Assembly (NCBI GenBank): GCA_011525185.1
Contig: WTIQ01000044.1
Coordinates: 3,058-8,218, forward strand
Direction of reading: 5' to 3'
Length of the DNA: 5,161 bases
Source of the DNA: Paracoccaceae bacterium
Lineage (GTDB): Bacteria; Pseudomonadota; Alphaproteobacteria; Rhodobacterales; Rhodobacteraceae
In this document: piece after piece, positions 1 through 5,150 of the stretch
Layout: each line of letters begins with the position of its first letter
How positions within the stretch are numbered: position 1 is the stretch's first letter
Program-made: the position numbers and the translations under genes
The notes under the pieces: model-generated
Databases searched by the model: none
The model's input: only the letters and a program-made list of their open reading frames with translations
What the model was told of the DNA's origin: nothing

Positions 1-12
1 GTGCATTGAGTG

Positions 13-38
13 AAAGACGGCCACGCTGCCGTCTTTTT
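13..38 (+). terminator. Rho-independent terminator of an upstream plus-strand gene
   Basis: The arms AAAGACGGC (13-21) and GCCGTCTTT (28-36) are perfectly complementary over 9 bp, with a 6-nt loop. The run of T at 34-38 gives the usual U-tract on the plus strand. The gene it ends lies left of the window; its stop may be one of the TGA triplets at 7-9 or 11-13, which cannot be decided here. On the minus strand the same hairpin is followed only by TTTCACT, so it could serve as a weaker bidirectional terminator for the thioesterase gene that ends at 54. Confidence 0.85.
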
Positions 39-53
39 CGTTTGGAGATTGGG

Positions 54-479
54 TTAAGAGCCCTTTTTTGGAATCGAATAGGTCAAACTTGCGCGTGCAA
101 CAGGCCTATCTTCCCCTTGAGAAAAAATATGCACATCGGTCACCGCAAGCACTTTGCCCAGCTTCAAAAGTGAGCACCTTGAAATCAAATCCTGACCCGC
201 TACGGGCTTGCGCATGAAATCAATCGAACAATTTGTGGTGACCGCCAAAGCTTCTGGTCCGATATGCGCAAGCACCATCAAATAGGCCGATATATCTGCC
301 AAGGAGAACATAGACGGCCCCGACACAGTGCCGCCAGGGCGCAGATGCATATCGCTGACCTTCAATCGCACATGGACTTCCTGCTCTGAAAGCATCTCAA
401 TTGCGTAGAGGCCCTGCACCTGTGGAAAAACACCTTCCATAAAACTCAACAGCTCTTCTGCGGTAAAATGCAACGACAT
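54..479 (-). CDS. PaaI-type hotdog-fold acyl-CoA thioesterase
   Basis: This 141-residue protein has the usual length of a single-domain PaaI/4HBT hotdog thioesterase, cytosolic enzymes that hydrolyse acyl-CoA or aryl-CoA thioesters as multimers. Two family blocks are visible. Residues 48-62 read PGGTVSGPSMFSLAD, the start of the central hotdog helix, with Asp62 at the position of the catalytic Asp of E. coli PaaI. Residues 82-95 read TNCSIDFMRKPVAG, matching the SCTIDFLRP strand of the family. The His-Gly-Gly that usually precedes the helix is Ser-Gly-Pro here, so the substrate pocket may differ; I believe this variant is common in alphaproteobacteria, from memory. The ATG at 477-479 is preceded on the minus strand by AAAGGG at good spacing. 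The gene is divergent from the crotonase-like gene, 58 bp away, suggesting linked acyl-CoA metabolism. The natural substrate cannot be told from sequence. Confidence 0.88.
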   Translation of the reverse strand: MSLHFTAEELLSFMEGVFPQVQGLYAIEMLSEQEVHVRLKVSDMHLRPGGTVSGPSMFSLADISAYLMVLAHIGPEALAVTTNCSIDFMRKPVAGQDLISRCSLLKLGKVLAVTDVHIFSQGEDRPVARASLTYSIPKKGS

Positions 480-537
480 GCTTTGCCCTTTCTCTTATTT
501 TGACGTAACCTGCACCCGAACAGCTACGGAGAGCAAG
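480..537. promoter_or_regulatory. Divergent intergenic region between thioesterase and crotonase-like genes
   Basis: These 58 bp separate two genes transcribed away from each other, so promoters for both must lie here or inside the coding starts. A TTGACG at 500-505 resembles a -35 box on the plus strand, but no convincing -10 follows at normal spacing. I see no clear operator palindrome. The call rests on gene arrangement, not on a convincing motif. Confidence 0.35.
528..533 (+). promoter_or_regulatory. Ribosome binding site that fixes the start of the crotonase-like gene
   Basis: GGAGAG lies just upstream of the ATG at 538. The same reading frame is open back to an ATG at 478, but that upstream start overlaps the divergent thioesterase start and would add 20 residues with no resemblance to the crotonase family. 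The Shine-Dalgarno match therefore favours 538. Confidence 0.7.
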
Positions 538-1323
538 ATGCCACTTTTGGAACGTCACGACAAAAACGCAATCGCATATCTTAAAATGAATGCTCCAGAA
601 AAGCTAAATGCGCTTTCAGAGGGAATGCTGAGCGCTCTACAGTCCGAATTTGATGCCTTAAAAGAAGACCGCAGCGTGCGAGCCGTCATTATCTCAGGCG
701 CAGGTAAAGCCTTTTGCGCAGGTCATGATCTCAAAGAGATGACCCAAGGGCGACAGGCAGAGGACGGGGGGAAAGCCTATTTCAAAGCGCTCTTTGAAAA
801 ATGTGCCACCATGATGAGCACAATCCGCACCCTGCCCCAACCCGTTATTGCCCAAGTGCACGGGATTGCAACAGCGGCGGGCTGTCAGCTGGTGGCCAGC
901 TGTGACCTTGCCGTCGCAGATGAACAAACAAAATTTGGGGTAAATGGCGTCAATATCGGCCTCTTTTGCTCAACACCGATGGTGGCACTGTCGCGCAATA
1001 TTCCCCGCAAGAAAGCCTTTGAAATGTTGACAACGGGTGAGTTCATTCCAGCTCAGACAGCGAAGGACTACGGGTTGATCAATAGAATTGCTCCCATAGG
1101 GGAACTTGAGCAAATGACCCATACGCTTGCGCAGACCATCGCGGACAAACTCGCCGCAGCGGTTAAAATTGGCAAAGAGGCCTACTATAAGCAGCTCGAG
1201 ATGTCTTTGGACGATGCCTATGCCTATACAGGGGATGTGATGGTAGAAAATATGCTCTATCGCGACACCGAGGAGGGCATTAGCGCCTTTATTGAAAAGC
1301 GAGAGCCAAACTGGGATCAGTAA
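538..1323 (+). CDS. ECHDC3-like enoyl-CoA hydratase/isomerase (crotonase) family protein
   Basis: The product is 261 residues, the normal size for a single-domain crotonase. Residues 54-68 contain FCAGHDLKEM, the first oxyanion-hole loop. Residues 107-123 contain HGIATAAGCQLVASCD, the second. The block VNIGLFCSTPMVALSR and the C-terminal FIEKREPNW closely follow human ECHDC3. The two glutamates used by classical enoyl-CoA hydratase (Glu144 and Glu164 in rat) align here with Gln117 and Gly137. The CoA-binding fold and oxyanion hole look intact, but ordinary water addition to enoyl-CoA is doubtful. As I recall the family, ECHDC3 proteins share these substitutions, so this is a family trait and not local decay. 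The real reaction is unknown to me. The gene is divergent from a thioesterase and lies 60 bp upstream of trmFO on the same strand. A fatty-acid or CoA-ester role is inferred from family and neighbour only. Confidence 0.88.
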   Translation: MPLLERHDKNAIAYLKMNAPEKLNALSEGMLSALQSEFDALKEDRSVRAVIISGAGKAFCAGHDLKEMTQGRQAEDGGKAYFKALFEKCATMMSTIRTLPQPVIAQVHGIATAAGCQLVASCDLAVADEQTKFGVNGVNIGLFCSTPMVALSRNIPRKKAFEMLTTGEFIPAQTAKDYGLINRIAPIGELEQMTHTLAQTIADKLAAAVKIGKEAYYKQLEMSLDDAYAYTGDVMVENMLYRDTEEGISAFIEKREPNWDQ

Positions 1324-1383
1324 GCCCTTTTCCACCAAACGAAACATAGTAGCTGTTCATCTCAGAGCGCAAAGGATTCATGA

Positions 1384-2736
1384 ATGACACGCGAAACGCT
1401 GAATATTGTGGGCGGAGGAATGGCAGGCTCAGAGGCGGCATGGCAGGCCGCTCAGCTGGGCGTGCCTGTGCGCCTCTTTGAAATGCGCCCCAAGACAGGA
1501 ACCTTTGCCCATCAAACTGCCTATATGGCCGAGCTGGTCTGCTCAAACTCGTTTCGCTCTAACGATCACGAACAGAACGCCGTGGGCCTGTTGCACTGGG
1601 AAATGAAGGCGGCAAATGGATTGATCATCACAGAGGCCTATGCCCATAAATTACCCGCAGGGGGTGCACTTGCTGTGGACCGTGATGCCTTTGCACAGGC
1701 CGTCACAGAGAAACTCGCCGCCCATCCCAATATTACCATTGTTCCGCAAGAGGTGGACGAATTGCCCCAAACAGGCCAATGGATTTTTGCCACAGGGCCG
1801 TTGACCTCTCCTCTTTTAGGTCAAGCGATTGCGGAAAAGACGGGCGTAGAGTCACTGGCCTTCTTTGATGCCATTGCCCCAATCGTCTATTTTGACAGCA
1901 TTGATATGAGCAAGGCTTGGATGCAGTCCCGTTATGACAAAGGTGAAACAGAAGAGGAGCGCACAGCCTATCTCAACTGTCCGATGACTAAGGCCCAATA
2001 TGACGCCTTTATCGATGCTTTGGTTGAGGCGGAAAAAACCGAATTTCACGAAGGGGAAACCGCTGGCTATTTTGATGGCTGTCTGCCCATAGAAGTCATG
2101 GCCGAACGGGGACGCGATACCCTTCGTTTTGGCCCCATGAAGCCCATTGGCCTGAGCAACCCGCATAGCGAGGAAAAACCTTATGCGGTCGTTCAACTTC
2201 GCCGCGACAACGCGCTTGGCACGCTCTACAATATTGTGGGGTTTCAAACCAAAATGAAATACGGCGCTCAAGTAGATGTCTTGCGCCAAATTCCTGGATT
2301 AGAGCAAGCGAACTTTGCCCGCCTTGGCGGGATTCACCGAAATACCTTTCTCAACTCTCCGACTTTATTGGATGTGCAAATGCGCCTCAAAACTCAGCCC
2401 AATATCCGTTTTGCCGGTCAAATTACGGGGGTTGAGGGCTATGTGGAAAGTGCTGCAATGGGGCTTTTGGCGGGACGTATGGCGGCTTGTGAGATTTTGG
2501 GGCAGAGCCTCCCAGAGGTGCCCCAAGACAGTGCAATGGGAGCTCTCGTGCATCACATCACGGGCGGCGCAGAGGCTAAAACTTTTCAGCCCATGAATGT
2601 GAATTTTGGTCTTTTTCGTCCGATTGAGGGATTGAAGTCAGGGCGAAAGGGACGAAAAGACCGCTACAAAGCCTATACAGACCGAGCGAAAGACGCGTGG
2701 AGCGCTTGGATTAACAAATCAGCAGTGGACGCATAA
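1384..2736 (+). CDS. trmFO: TrmFO, methylenetetrahydrofolate:tRNA (uracil-54-C5)-methyltransferase
   Basis: This flavoprotein makes 5-methyluridine at position 54 of the tRNA T-loop, using methylenetetrahydrofolate as carbon donor and reduced FAD, instead of the SAM route of TrmA. The 450 residues match the usual family length. Residues 7-20 (NIVGGGMAGSEAAW) form the FAD-binding Rossmann loop. Cys53 in LVCSNSFRS and Cys233 in FDGCLPIEVM correspond to the two functional cysteines of the Bacillus subtilis enzyme (Cys53 and Cys226). The FRPIEGLK block near 411-418 and the GQITGVEGYVESAAMG block at 345-360, a second FAD contact, are also present. The ATG at 1384 has AGGA seven bases upstream; an overlapping ATG at 1380 is in another frame. 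It leads a co-directional run with a methyltransferase 25 bp downstream and then gluQ. Confidence 0.97.
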   Translation: MTRETLNIVGGGMAGSEAAWQAAQLGVPVRLFEMRPKTGTFAHQTAYMAELVCSNSFRSNDHEQNAVGLLHWEMKAANGLIITEAYAHKLPAGGALAVDRDAFAQAVTEKLAAHPNITIVPQEVDELPQTGQWIFATGPLTSPLLGQAIAEKTGVESLAFFDAIAPIVYFDSIDMSKAWMQSRYDKGETEEERTAYLNCPMTKAQYDAFIDALVEAEKTEFHEGETAGYFDGCLPIEVMAERGRDTLRFGPMKPIGLSNPHSEEKPYAVVQLRRDNALGTLYNIVGFQTKMKYGAQVDVLRQIPGLEQANFARLGGIHRNTFLNSPTLLDVQMRLKTQPNIRFAGQITGVEGYVESAAMGLLAGRMAACEILGQSLPEVPQDSAMGALVHHITGGAEAKTFQPMNVNFGLFRPIEGLKSGRKGRKDRYKAYTDRAKDAWSAWINKSAVDA

Positions 2737-2761
2737 GCCCTTTGTGATTAGCGTAACAGTC

Positions 2762-3370
2762 ATGACAGAGACTTTCCTTGATAAAGCCTATAGTACGGGG
2801 GACGATTCCCGCGAGCTCTACAAAAATTGGTCCGCAACTTATGATGAAGAAGTCACGGGAAAGGGCTACGTAACGCCGCGCCGCGTTGCGGAAGCCTTGG
2901 CACAGTTTTGTAATGACCTGAGCACACCGCTCTTGGATTACGGATGCGGAACGGGCCTCTCCGGTTTGGCCTTTCGCGCGGCGGGGTTTTCAACGCTTCA
3001 CGGCATAGATGTCTCAGCCGAGATGATTGAAAAGGCTCAGGAAAAAGAGGCCTACACAACGCTACGCCACTTTGAATTGGAAAACGGTCCGCCTGTTGAA
3101 GCGGGGGCCTATTCCATTATCGCAGCGGTTGGCGTCATTGGCAGTGGCGCGGCTCCCCTGTCCCTATTTGATACCATCATGGACCTCTTAGCACAAAACG
3201 GGCTTTTTTCCTTTTCCTTTAATGACCATACGCTAGAAGATCCGAGTTTTGAGGCGAAGGTCACCGACTACACGTCATCTGGGCAGGCTAGGCTTTTGTT
3301 CAAAGACTACGGCGATCACCTGCCTGGCATTGGATTAAAATCGAACGTCTATATTTTAAAGAAACTGTGA
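2762..3370 (+). CDS. METTL27-like class I SAM-dependent methyltransferase
   Basis: The 202-residue product has a standard class I methyltransferase core. Motif I is LLDYGCGTGLSG at residues 57-68. Asp83 in HGIDVS is the acidic residue expected to hold the SAM ribose, and the later strands run to about residue 200. The N-terminal segment (Tyr20, Trp23, Tyr27-Asp28, then GYVTP) resembles the METTL27/WBSCR27 subgroup, whose substrate is not known to me. A GTG at 2744 would add six residues, but neither start has a good Shine-Dalgarno; the ATG at 2762 fits the family better. It begins 25 bp after trmFO, and its TGA overlaps the GTG start of gluQ by four bases, so the two are probably translationally coupled. 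That position between two tRNA-modification genes hints at an RNA target, but small-molecule methylation is equally possible. Confidence 0.85.
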   Translation: MTETFLDKAYSTGDDSRELYKNWSATYDEEVTGKGYVTPRRVAEALAQFCNDLSTPLLDYGCGTGLSGLAFRAAGFSTLHGIDVSAEMIEKAQEKEAYTTLRHFELENGPPVEAGAYSIIAAVGVIGSGAAPLSLFDTIMDLLAQNGLFSFSFNDHTLEDPSFEAKVTDYTSSGQARLLFKDYGDHLPGIGLKSNVYILKKL

Positions 3371-4215
3371 CACTGACCACTCGATTTGCACCGTCCCCTA
3401 CGGGTCTTTTGCACTTGGGTCATGCCTTTTCTGCGCTCTTGGCCTTTCAGCTCGCGCAAAAGCAGGGTGGACGGTTTCTTTTGCGGATCGAAGACGTCGA
3501 TACCACGCGTTCAAAACCTCACTGGGAGCAGCAGATTTATGACGATCTGACATGGCTTGGCCTCAGTTGGGAAACACCCGTCATGCGGCAATCCGATAGG
3601 ACCGCCGCATATGACGCTGCGATCCAGTCTCTTGCAGAGCGAGGTCTCGTCTATCCCTGCTCTTGCAGCCGAGCTGACATAAAATCAGCCCTTAGCGCAC
3701 CCCAAGAGGGCGATGTTCACCATGGCCCAGATGGTGTCATTTACCCAGGCACATGTCGCGGGCGCAGGCTGCAAGAGGCCCAGCACACCGATGCCCTACG
3801 CCTCAACATGGAAGAAGCAATCAAGCATTTGCCTACGTCACTTCGCTTCAGAGAACATGGCGAAAACCCAGCGCAGCACGATATTGAGTGCGCAGCGCTA
3901 CCAGCCGATGTGGGCGATATCGTTTTACGACGTCGCATCAGCGGTGAGATCGCATATCATCTTGCCGTTGTGGTCGATGACGCCGCTCAAAAGGTGACAT
4001 ATGTCACGCGCGGCTCTGATCTTTTTGACGCTACAAAAATTCATGTCACTCTGGCAACTTTATTGGGGCTTCCCATTCCACACTATCACCACCACCGTCT
4101 GGTCCGAGACGAAAACGGTAAGAGACTGGCAAAGCGCGACGATGCACGATCGCTCAAAAGCCTCCGCGAGCAAGGAAACTTGCCTCAGGATATTTTCGAT
4201 ATGCTCAAAATATGA
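3367..4215 (+). CDS. gluQ: Glutamyl-Q tRNA(Asp) synthetase (GluQ-RS)
   Basis: This truncated glutamyl-tRNA synthetase paralogue activates glutamate and attaches it to queuosine at position 34 of tRNA-Asp. The length of 282 residues fits a catalytic domain without an anticodon-binding domain; true GltX is well over 450. The class I HIGH signature is HLGH at residues 16-19 after RFAPSPTG. The KMSKS equivalent is KRLAKRD at 252-258. A zinc site Cys98-x-Cys100, Tyr126, Cys130 matches the known GluQ-RS zinc ligands. AYHLAVVVDDA and VTRGSDL are further glutamate-synthetase blocks. The GTG at 3367 is chosen because it begins just before the RFAPSP block and overlaps the methyltransferase stop as GTGA; the Shine-Dalgarno is weak, consistent with coupled translation. 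The activity presupposes a queuosine pathway elsewhere in the genome. Confidence 0.95.
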   Translation: MTLTTRFAPSPTGLLHLGHAFSALLAFQLAQKQGGRFLLRIEDVDTTRSKPHWEQQIYDDLTWLGLSWETPVMRQSDRTAAYDAAIQSLAERGLVYPCSCSRADIKSALSAPQEGDVHHGPDGVIYPGTCRGRRLQEAQHTDALRLNMEEAIKHLPTSLRFREHGENPAQHDIECAALPADVGDIVLRRRISGEIAYHLAVVVDDAAQKVTYVTRGSDLFDATKIHVTLATLLGLPIPHYHHHRLVRDENGKRLAKRDDARSLKSLREQGNLPQDIFDMLKI

Positions 4216-4221
4216 GCTAGC

Positions 4222-4237
4222 AAAGACCTTTGCATAA
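4222..4237 (-). repeat. 16-bp motif, inverted copy (left)
   Basis: AAAGACCTTTGCATAA is the reverse complement of the copy at 4336-4351 except for one base. It lies six bases after the gluQ stop. Similarity to the other copies stops at the edges of this 16-mer. Confidence 0.75.
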
Positions 4238-4249
4238 TGGAAACAATAG

Positions 4250-4271
4250 CAAAAAACCGCACCCAGTGGCG
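4250..4271 (-). terminator. Possible minus-strand terminator for hisI
   Basis: Read on the minus strand, CGCCAC and GTGCG around a TGG loop can form a short stem with one bulged base, followed by G and six T (the A-run at 4251-4256). This is a plausible though weak intrinsic terminator about 120 bp past the hisI stop. The stronger hairpin at 4277-4313 lies just before it in the same transcript and may help. Confidence 0.45.
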
Positions 4272-4275
4272 CCAC
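4266..4275. repeat. Perfect 10-bp palindrome
   Basis: GTGGCGCCAC is its own reverse complement and lies directly beside the large hairpin. It could be a protein-binding site or a loopless extension of the nearby fold; as an RNA it competes with the weak minus-strand terminator stem. Confidence 0.5.
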
Positions 4276-4276
4276 C

Positions 4277-4313
4277 GGCCCGCGCCTGCCTGCCCCCTCG
4301 GCAGGCGCGGGCC
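4277..4313 (+). terminator. Strong GC-rich hairpin, possible terminator of the trmFO-gluQ run
   Basis: The arms GGCCCGCGCCTGCC (4277-4290) and GGCAGGCGCGGGCC (4300-4313) pair perfectly over 14 bp around a 9-nt loop. On the plus strand it is followed by TCATTTCT, only a poor U-tract, so termination of gluQ is possible but not certain. The structure may instead protect the 3' end of the transcript or be the core of the repeat element that surrounds it. Confidence 0.55.
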
Positions 4314-4316
4314 TCA

Positions 4317-4382
4317 TTTCTAAATGGGAAAAGCGTTATGCAGAGGTCTTTTCTAAATGGGGACGGCGTTGTGCAGAGGTCT
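4317..4382 (+). repeat. Tandem direct repeat, two 33-bp units
   Basis: Units 4317-4349 and 4350-4382 are adjacent and match at 29 of 33 positions. Both begin TTTCTAAATGGG and end TGCAGAGGTCT; the four differences fall at unit positions 13, 15, 16 and 22. Each unit carries one copy of the 16-bp motif at its end. No third unit is recognisable beyond 4384. The second unit ends about ten bases from the hisI stop codon. Confidence 0.85.
4336..4351 (+). repeat. 16-bp motif, direct copy 1
   Basis: TTATGCAGAGGTCTTT pairs as an inverted repeat with 4222-4237 at 15 of 16 bases and is the end of the first 33-bp unit. It is the better candidate for the right terminal repeat of the element. Confidence 0.75.
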
Positions 4383-4384
4383 TT
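4369..4384 (+). repeat. 16-bp motif, direct copy 2
   Basis: TTGTGCAGAGGTCTTT differs from copy 1 at one base and from the reverse complement of the left copy at two. It closes the second 33-bp unit, eight bases before the hisI stop codon. Confidence 0.7.
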
Positions 4385-4392
4385 AAAAGGGA

Positions 4393-4755
4393 TTAATCCG
4401 CGACAGGCTTCATAAGCTCAACACTTTCCCCTTCACGCACCGCGCGATAAAAGCAGCTCATGCGGTTGGTATGACAGGCAGGTCCCACCTGCTCAACCAG
4501 CAACAAGATGCAATCTTTGTCACAATCATAGCGCAGATCAACGAGCTTTTGCGTATGTCCCGAGCTTTCACCCTTGACCCAAAAGGCCTGCCGAGACCGC
4601 GACCAGTAGGTTGCATTACCCGTTTTTAATGTTTTGCGCACCGCTTCTGCGTTCATCCACGCCATCATTAAGACATCTTTGCTCTTGGCGTCTTGCGCAA
4701 TGGCAGGGATCAGACCTGCGTCATTATAGCTTAAAGTATCGGGATCGAATTCCAT
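4393..4755 (-). CDS. hisI: Phosphoribosyl-AMP cyclohydrolase (histidine biosynthesis, step 3)
   Basis: The enzyme opens the adenine ring of phosphoribosyl-AMP to give ProFAR in histidine synthesis, in the cytosol as a metal-dependent dimer. At 120 residues it is a stand-alone HisI domain, not the HisIE fusion found in enterobacteria, so a separate hisE is expected elsewhere. The signature YWSRSRQAFWVKGESSG spans residues 50-66. The metal sites are clear: Asp77, Asp79 and Asp81 in DCDKD for magnesium, and Cys78, Cys94 (GPACHT) and Cys101 (MSCFY) for zinc. The ATG at 4753-4755 is preceded on the minus strand by AAAGGG nine bases upstream. The gene converges on gluQ across the repeat region and is head-to-head with the NifU-like gene. 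It does not sit in a his operon in this window. Confidence 0.97.
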   Translation of the reverse strand: MEFDPDTLSYNDAGLIPAIAQDAKSKDVLMMAWMNAEAVRKTLKTGNATYWSRSRQAFWVKGESSGHTQKLVDLRYDCDKDCILLLVEQVGPACHTNRMSCFYRAVREGESVELMKPVAD

Positions 4756-4823
4756 CTCTAGAAACCCTTTGAAATTTGCGGTTACATTCCTATCTATGAT
4801 CCAAATGGCGAAAGGGAAAGTCT
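4756..4823. promoter_or_regulatory. Divergent promoter region between hisI and the NifU-like gene
   Basis: These 68 AT-rich bp separate two divergent starts and should carry promoters for both. On the plus strand TATGAT (4795-4800) is a fair -10 box, but the -35 options are poor: TTGAAA at 4769-4774 is three bases too far and TTGCGG at 4776-4781 too near. AAAGGG at 4811-4816 is the ribosome binding site for the ATG at 4824. No operator or riboswitch-like fold is evident. Confidence 0.4.
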
Positions 4824-5150
4824 ATGGCTGGGGAAAATGATCTGATTAAGCTTTACTCCGAACGCATTCTTGCTTTGGCCACACAGTTGCCCCCGTCTTC
4901 GCGGCTGGACAATCCTGAGGCCAGCGTCAAAAAACGCTCGCCGCTCTGCGGCTCTGCGGTAACAGTTGATGTCAAAACGGAAAACGGAAGGGTCAGCGAG
5001 TTTGCACAAGAGGTGAAAGCCTGTGAACTCGGACAAGCCTCAGCAAGCGTGATTGCCCATGGCGTCATCGGACGCGAAATATCCGAAATCAACGAAGCCC
5101 TTGAGACCTTAAAACAGATACTTAAAACAGGAAAAGGCACTCCACCGTAA
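4824..5150 (+). CDS. NifU-N/IscU-like Fe-S cluster scaffold protein, possibly C-terminally truncated
   Basis: The 108-residue product matches the alphaproteobacterial branch of the IscU/NifU N-terminal fold, proteins annotated as iron-sulfur scaffolds. PLCGSAVTVDV at residues 40-50 carries Cys42, and KACELGQASASV at 65-76 carries Cys67. These correspond to the first two cluster-binding cysteines of IscU. The third IscU cysteine has no counterpart. Relatives I remember (for example the Brucella protein) run on after the GAPP-like segment for some 35-40 residues including an RHAS motif. Here the frame stops with TAA directly after GKGTPP. The start is supported by AAAGGGAAAG just upstream. The protein may still fold as a short form, or the gene may be broken near the window edge. 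It is divergent from hisI. A direct role in cluster assembly is inferred from family, not shown. Confidence 0.8.
   Translation: MAGENDLIKLYSERILALATQLPPSSRLDNPEASVKKRSPLCGSAVTVDVKTENGRVSEFAQEVKACELGQASASVIAHGVIGREISEINEALETLKQILKTGKGTPP

Larger units (their letters stand above)
4221..4352. mobile_element. Candidate MITE-like element bounded by inverted repeats
   Basis: The left end AAAGACCTTTGCATAA (4222-4237) and right end TTATGCAGAGGTCTTT (4336-4351) are inverted copies matching at 15 of 16 positions. They enclose 98 bp with no transposase and a strong hairpin. If the ends are set one base further out, the flanking tetramers are CTAG (4217-4220) and CTAA (4353-4356), an imperfect match that could be an eroded target duplication. 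The size of about 130 bp, terminal inverted repeats and lack of coding capacity fit a non-autonomous element. The motif looks to me like insertion-sequence ends of the IS5 type, but that is an impression. Alternatives are a REP-like repeat or a paired terminator. A third copy at 4369-4384 leaves the right boundary uncertain. Confidence 0.4.
4216..4392. other. Repeat-rich intergenic region between convergent gluQ and hisI
   Basis: I see no credible gene in these 177 bp. They hold an inverted 16-bp motif, a run of A, a short palindrome, a perfect GC-rich hairpin and a 33-bp tandem duplication, each listed separately. The base composition is patchy, with a very GC-rich centre and AT-rich flanks, unlike the neighbouring genes. 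The arrangement suggests a small non-coding repeat element between two converging transcription units. Confidence 0.8.

Noticed and set aside
478..537. Upstream ATG start for the crotonase-like gene
   Set aside because: It overlaps the divergent thioesterase start, lacks a clear ribosome binding site, and the extra 20 residues do not resemble the family; the ATG at 538 has GGAGAG before it.
1852..2289. Minus-strand open frame of 145 codons inside trmFO
   Set aside because: It lies wholly antisense to a strongly recognised gene, shows no family resemblance and is a by-product of the codon usage of trmFO.
2744..2761. GTG start for the methyltransferase
   Set aside because: It adds six non-family residues and has no Shine-Dalgarno. 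It cannot be excluded, but the ATG at 2762 fits better.
4317..4382. CRISPR-like repeats
   Set aside because: The two units are directly adjacent without spacers and there are no cas genes.
4230..4415. Plus-strand open frame of 61 codons through the repeat region, with two similar 11-residue repeats
   Set aside because: It starts at a TTG inside the left repeat with no ribosome binding site, runs through the hairpin and the hisI end, and its internal repetition is explained by the 33-bp DNA duplication. All codon differences between units change the amino acid, so there is no sign of protein-level constraint.
4805..4840. Short ATG frame just before the NifU-like start, as a possible leader peptide
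   Set aside because: It encodes only 11 residues, has no ribosome binding site of its own and overlaps the real start out of frame; no attenuator fold or codon run is visible.
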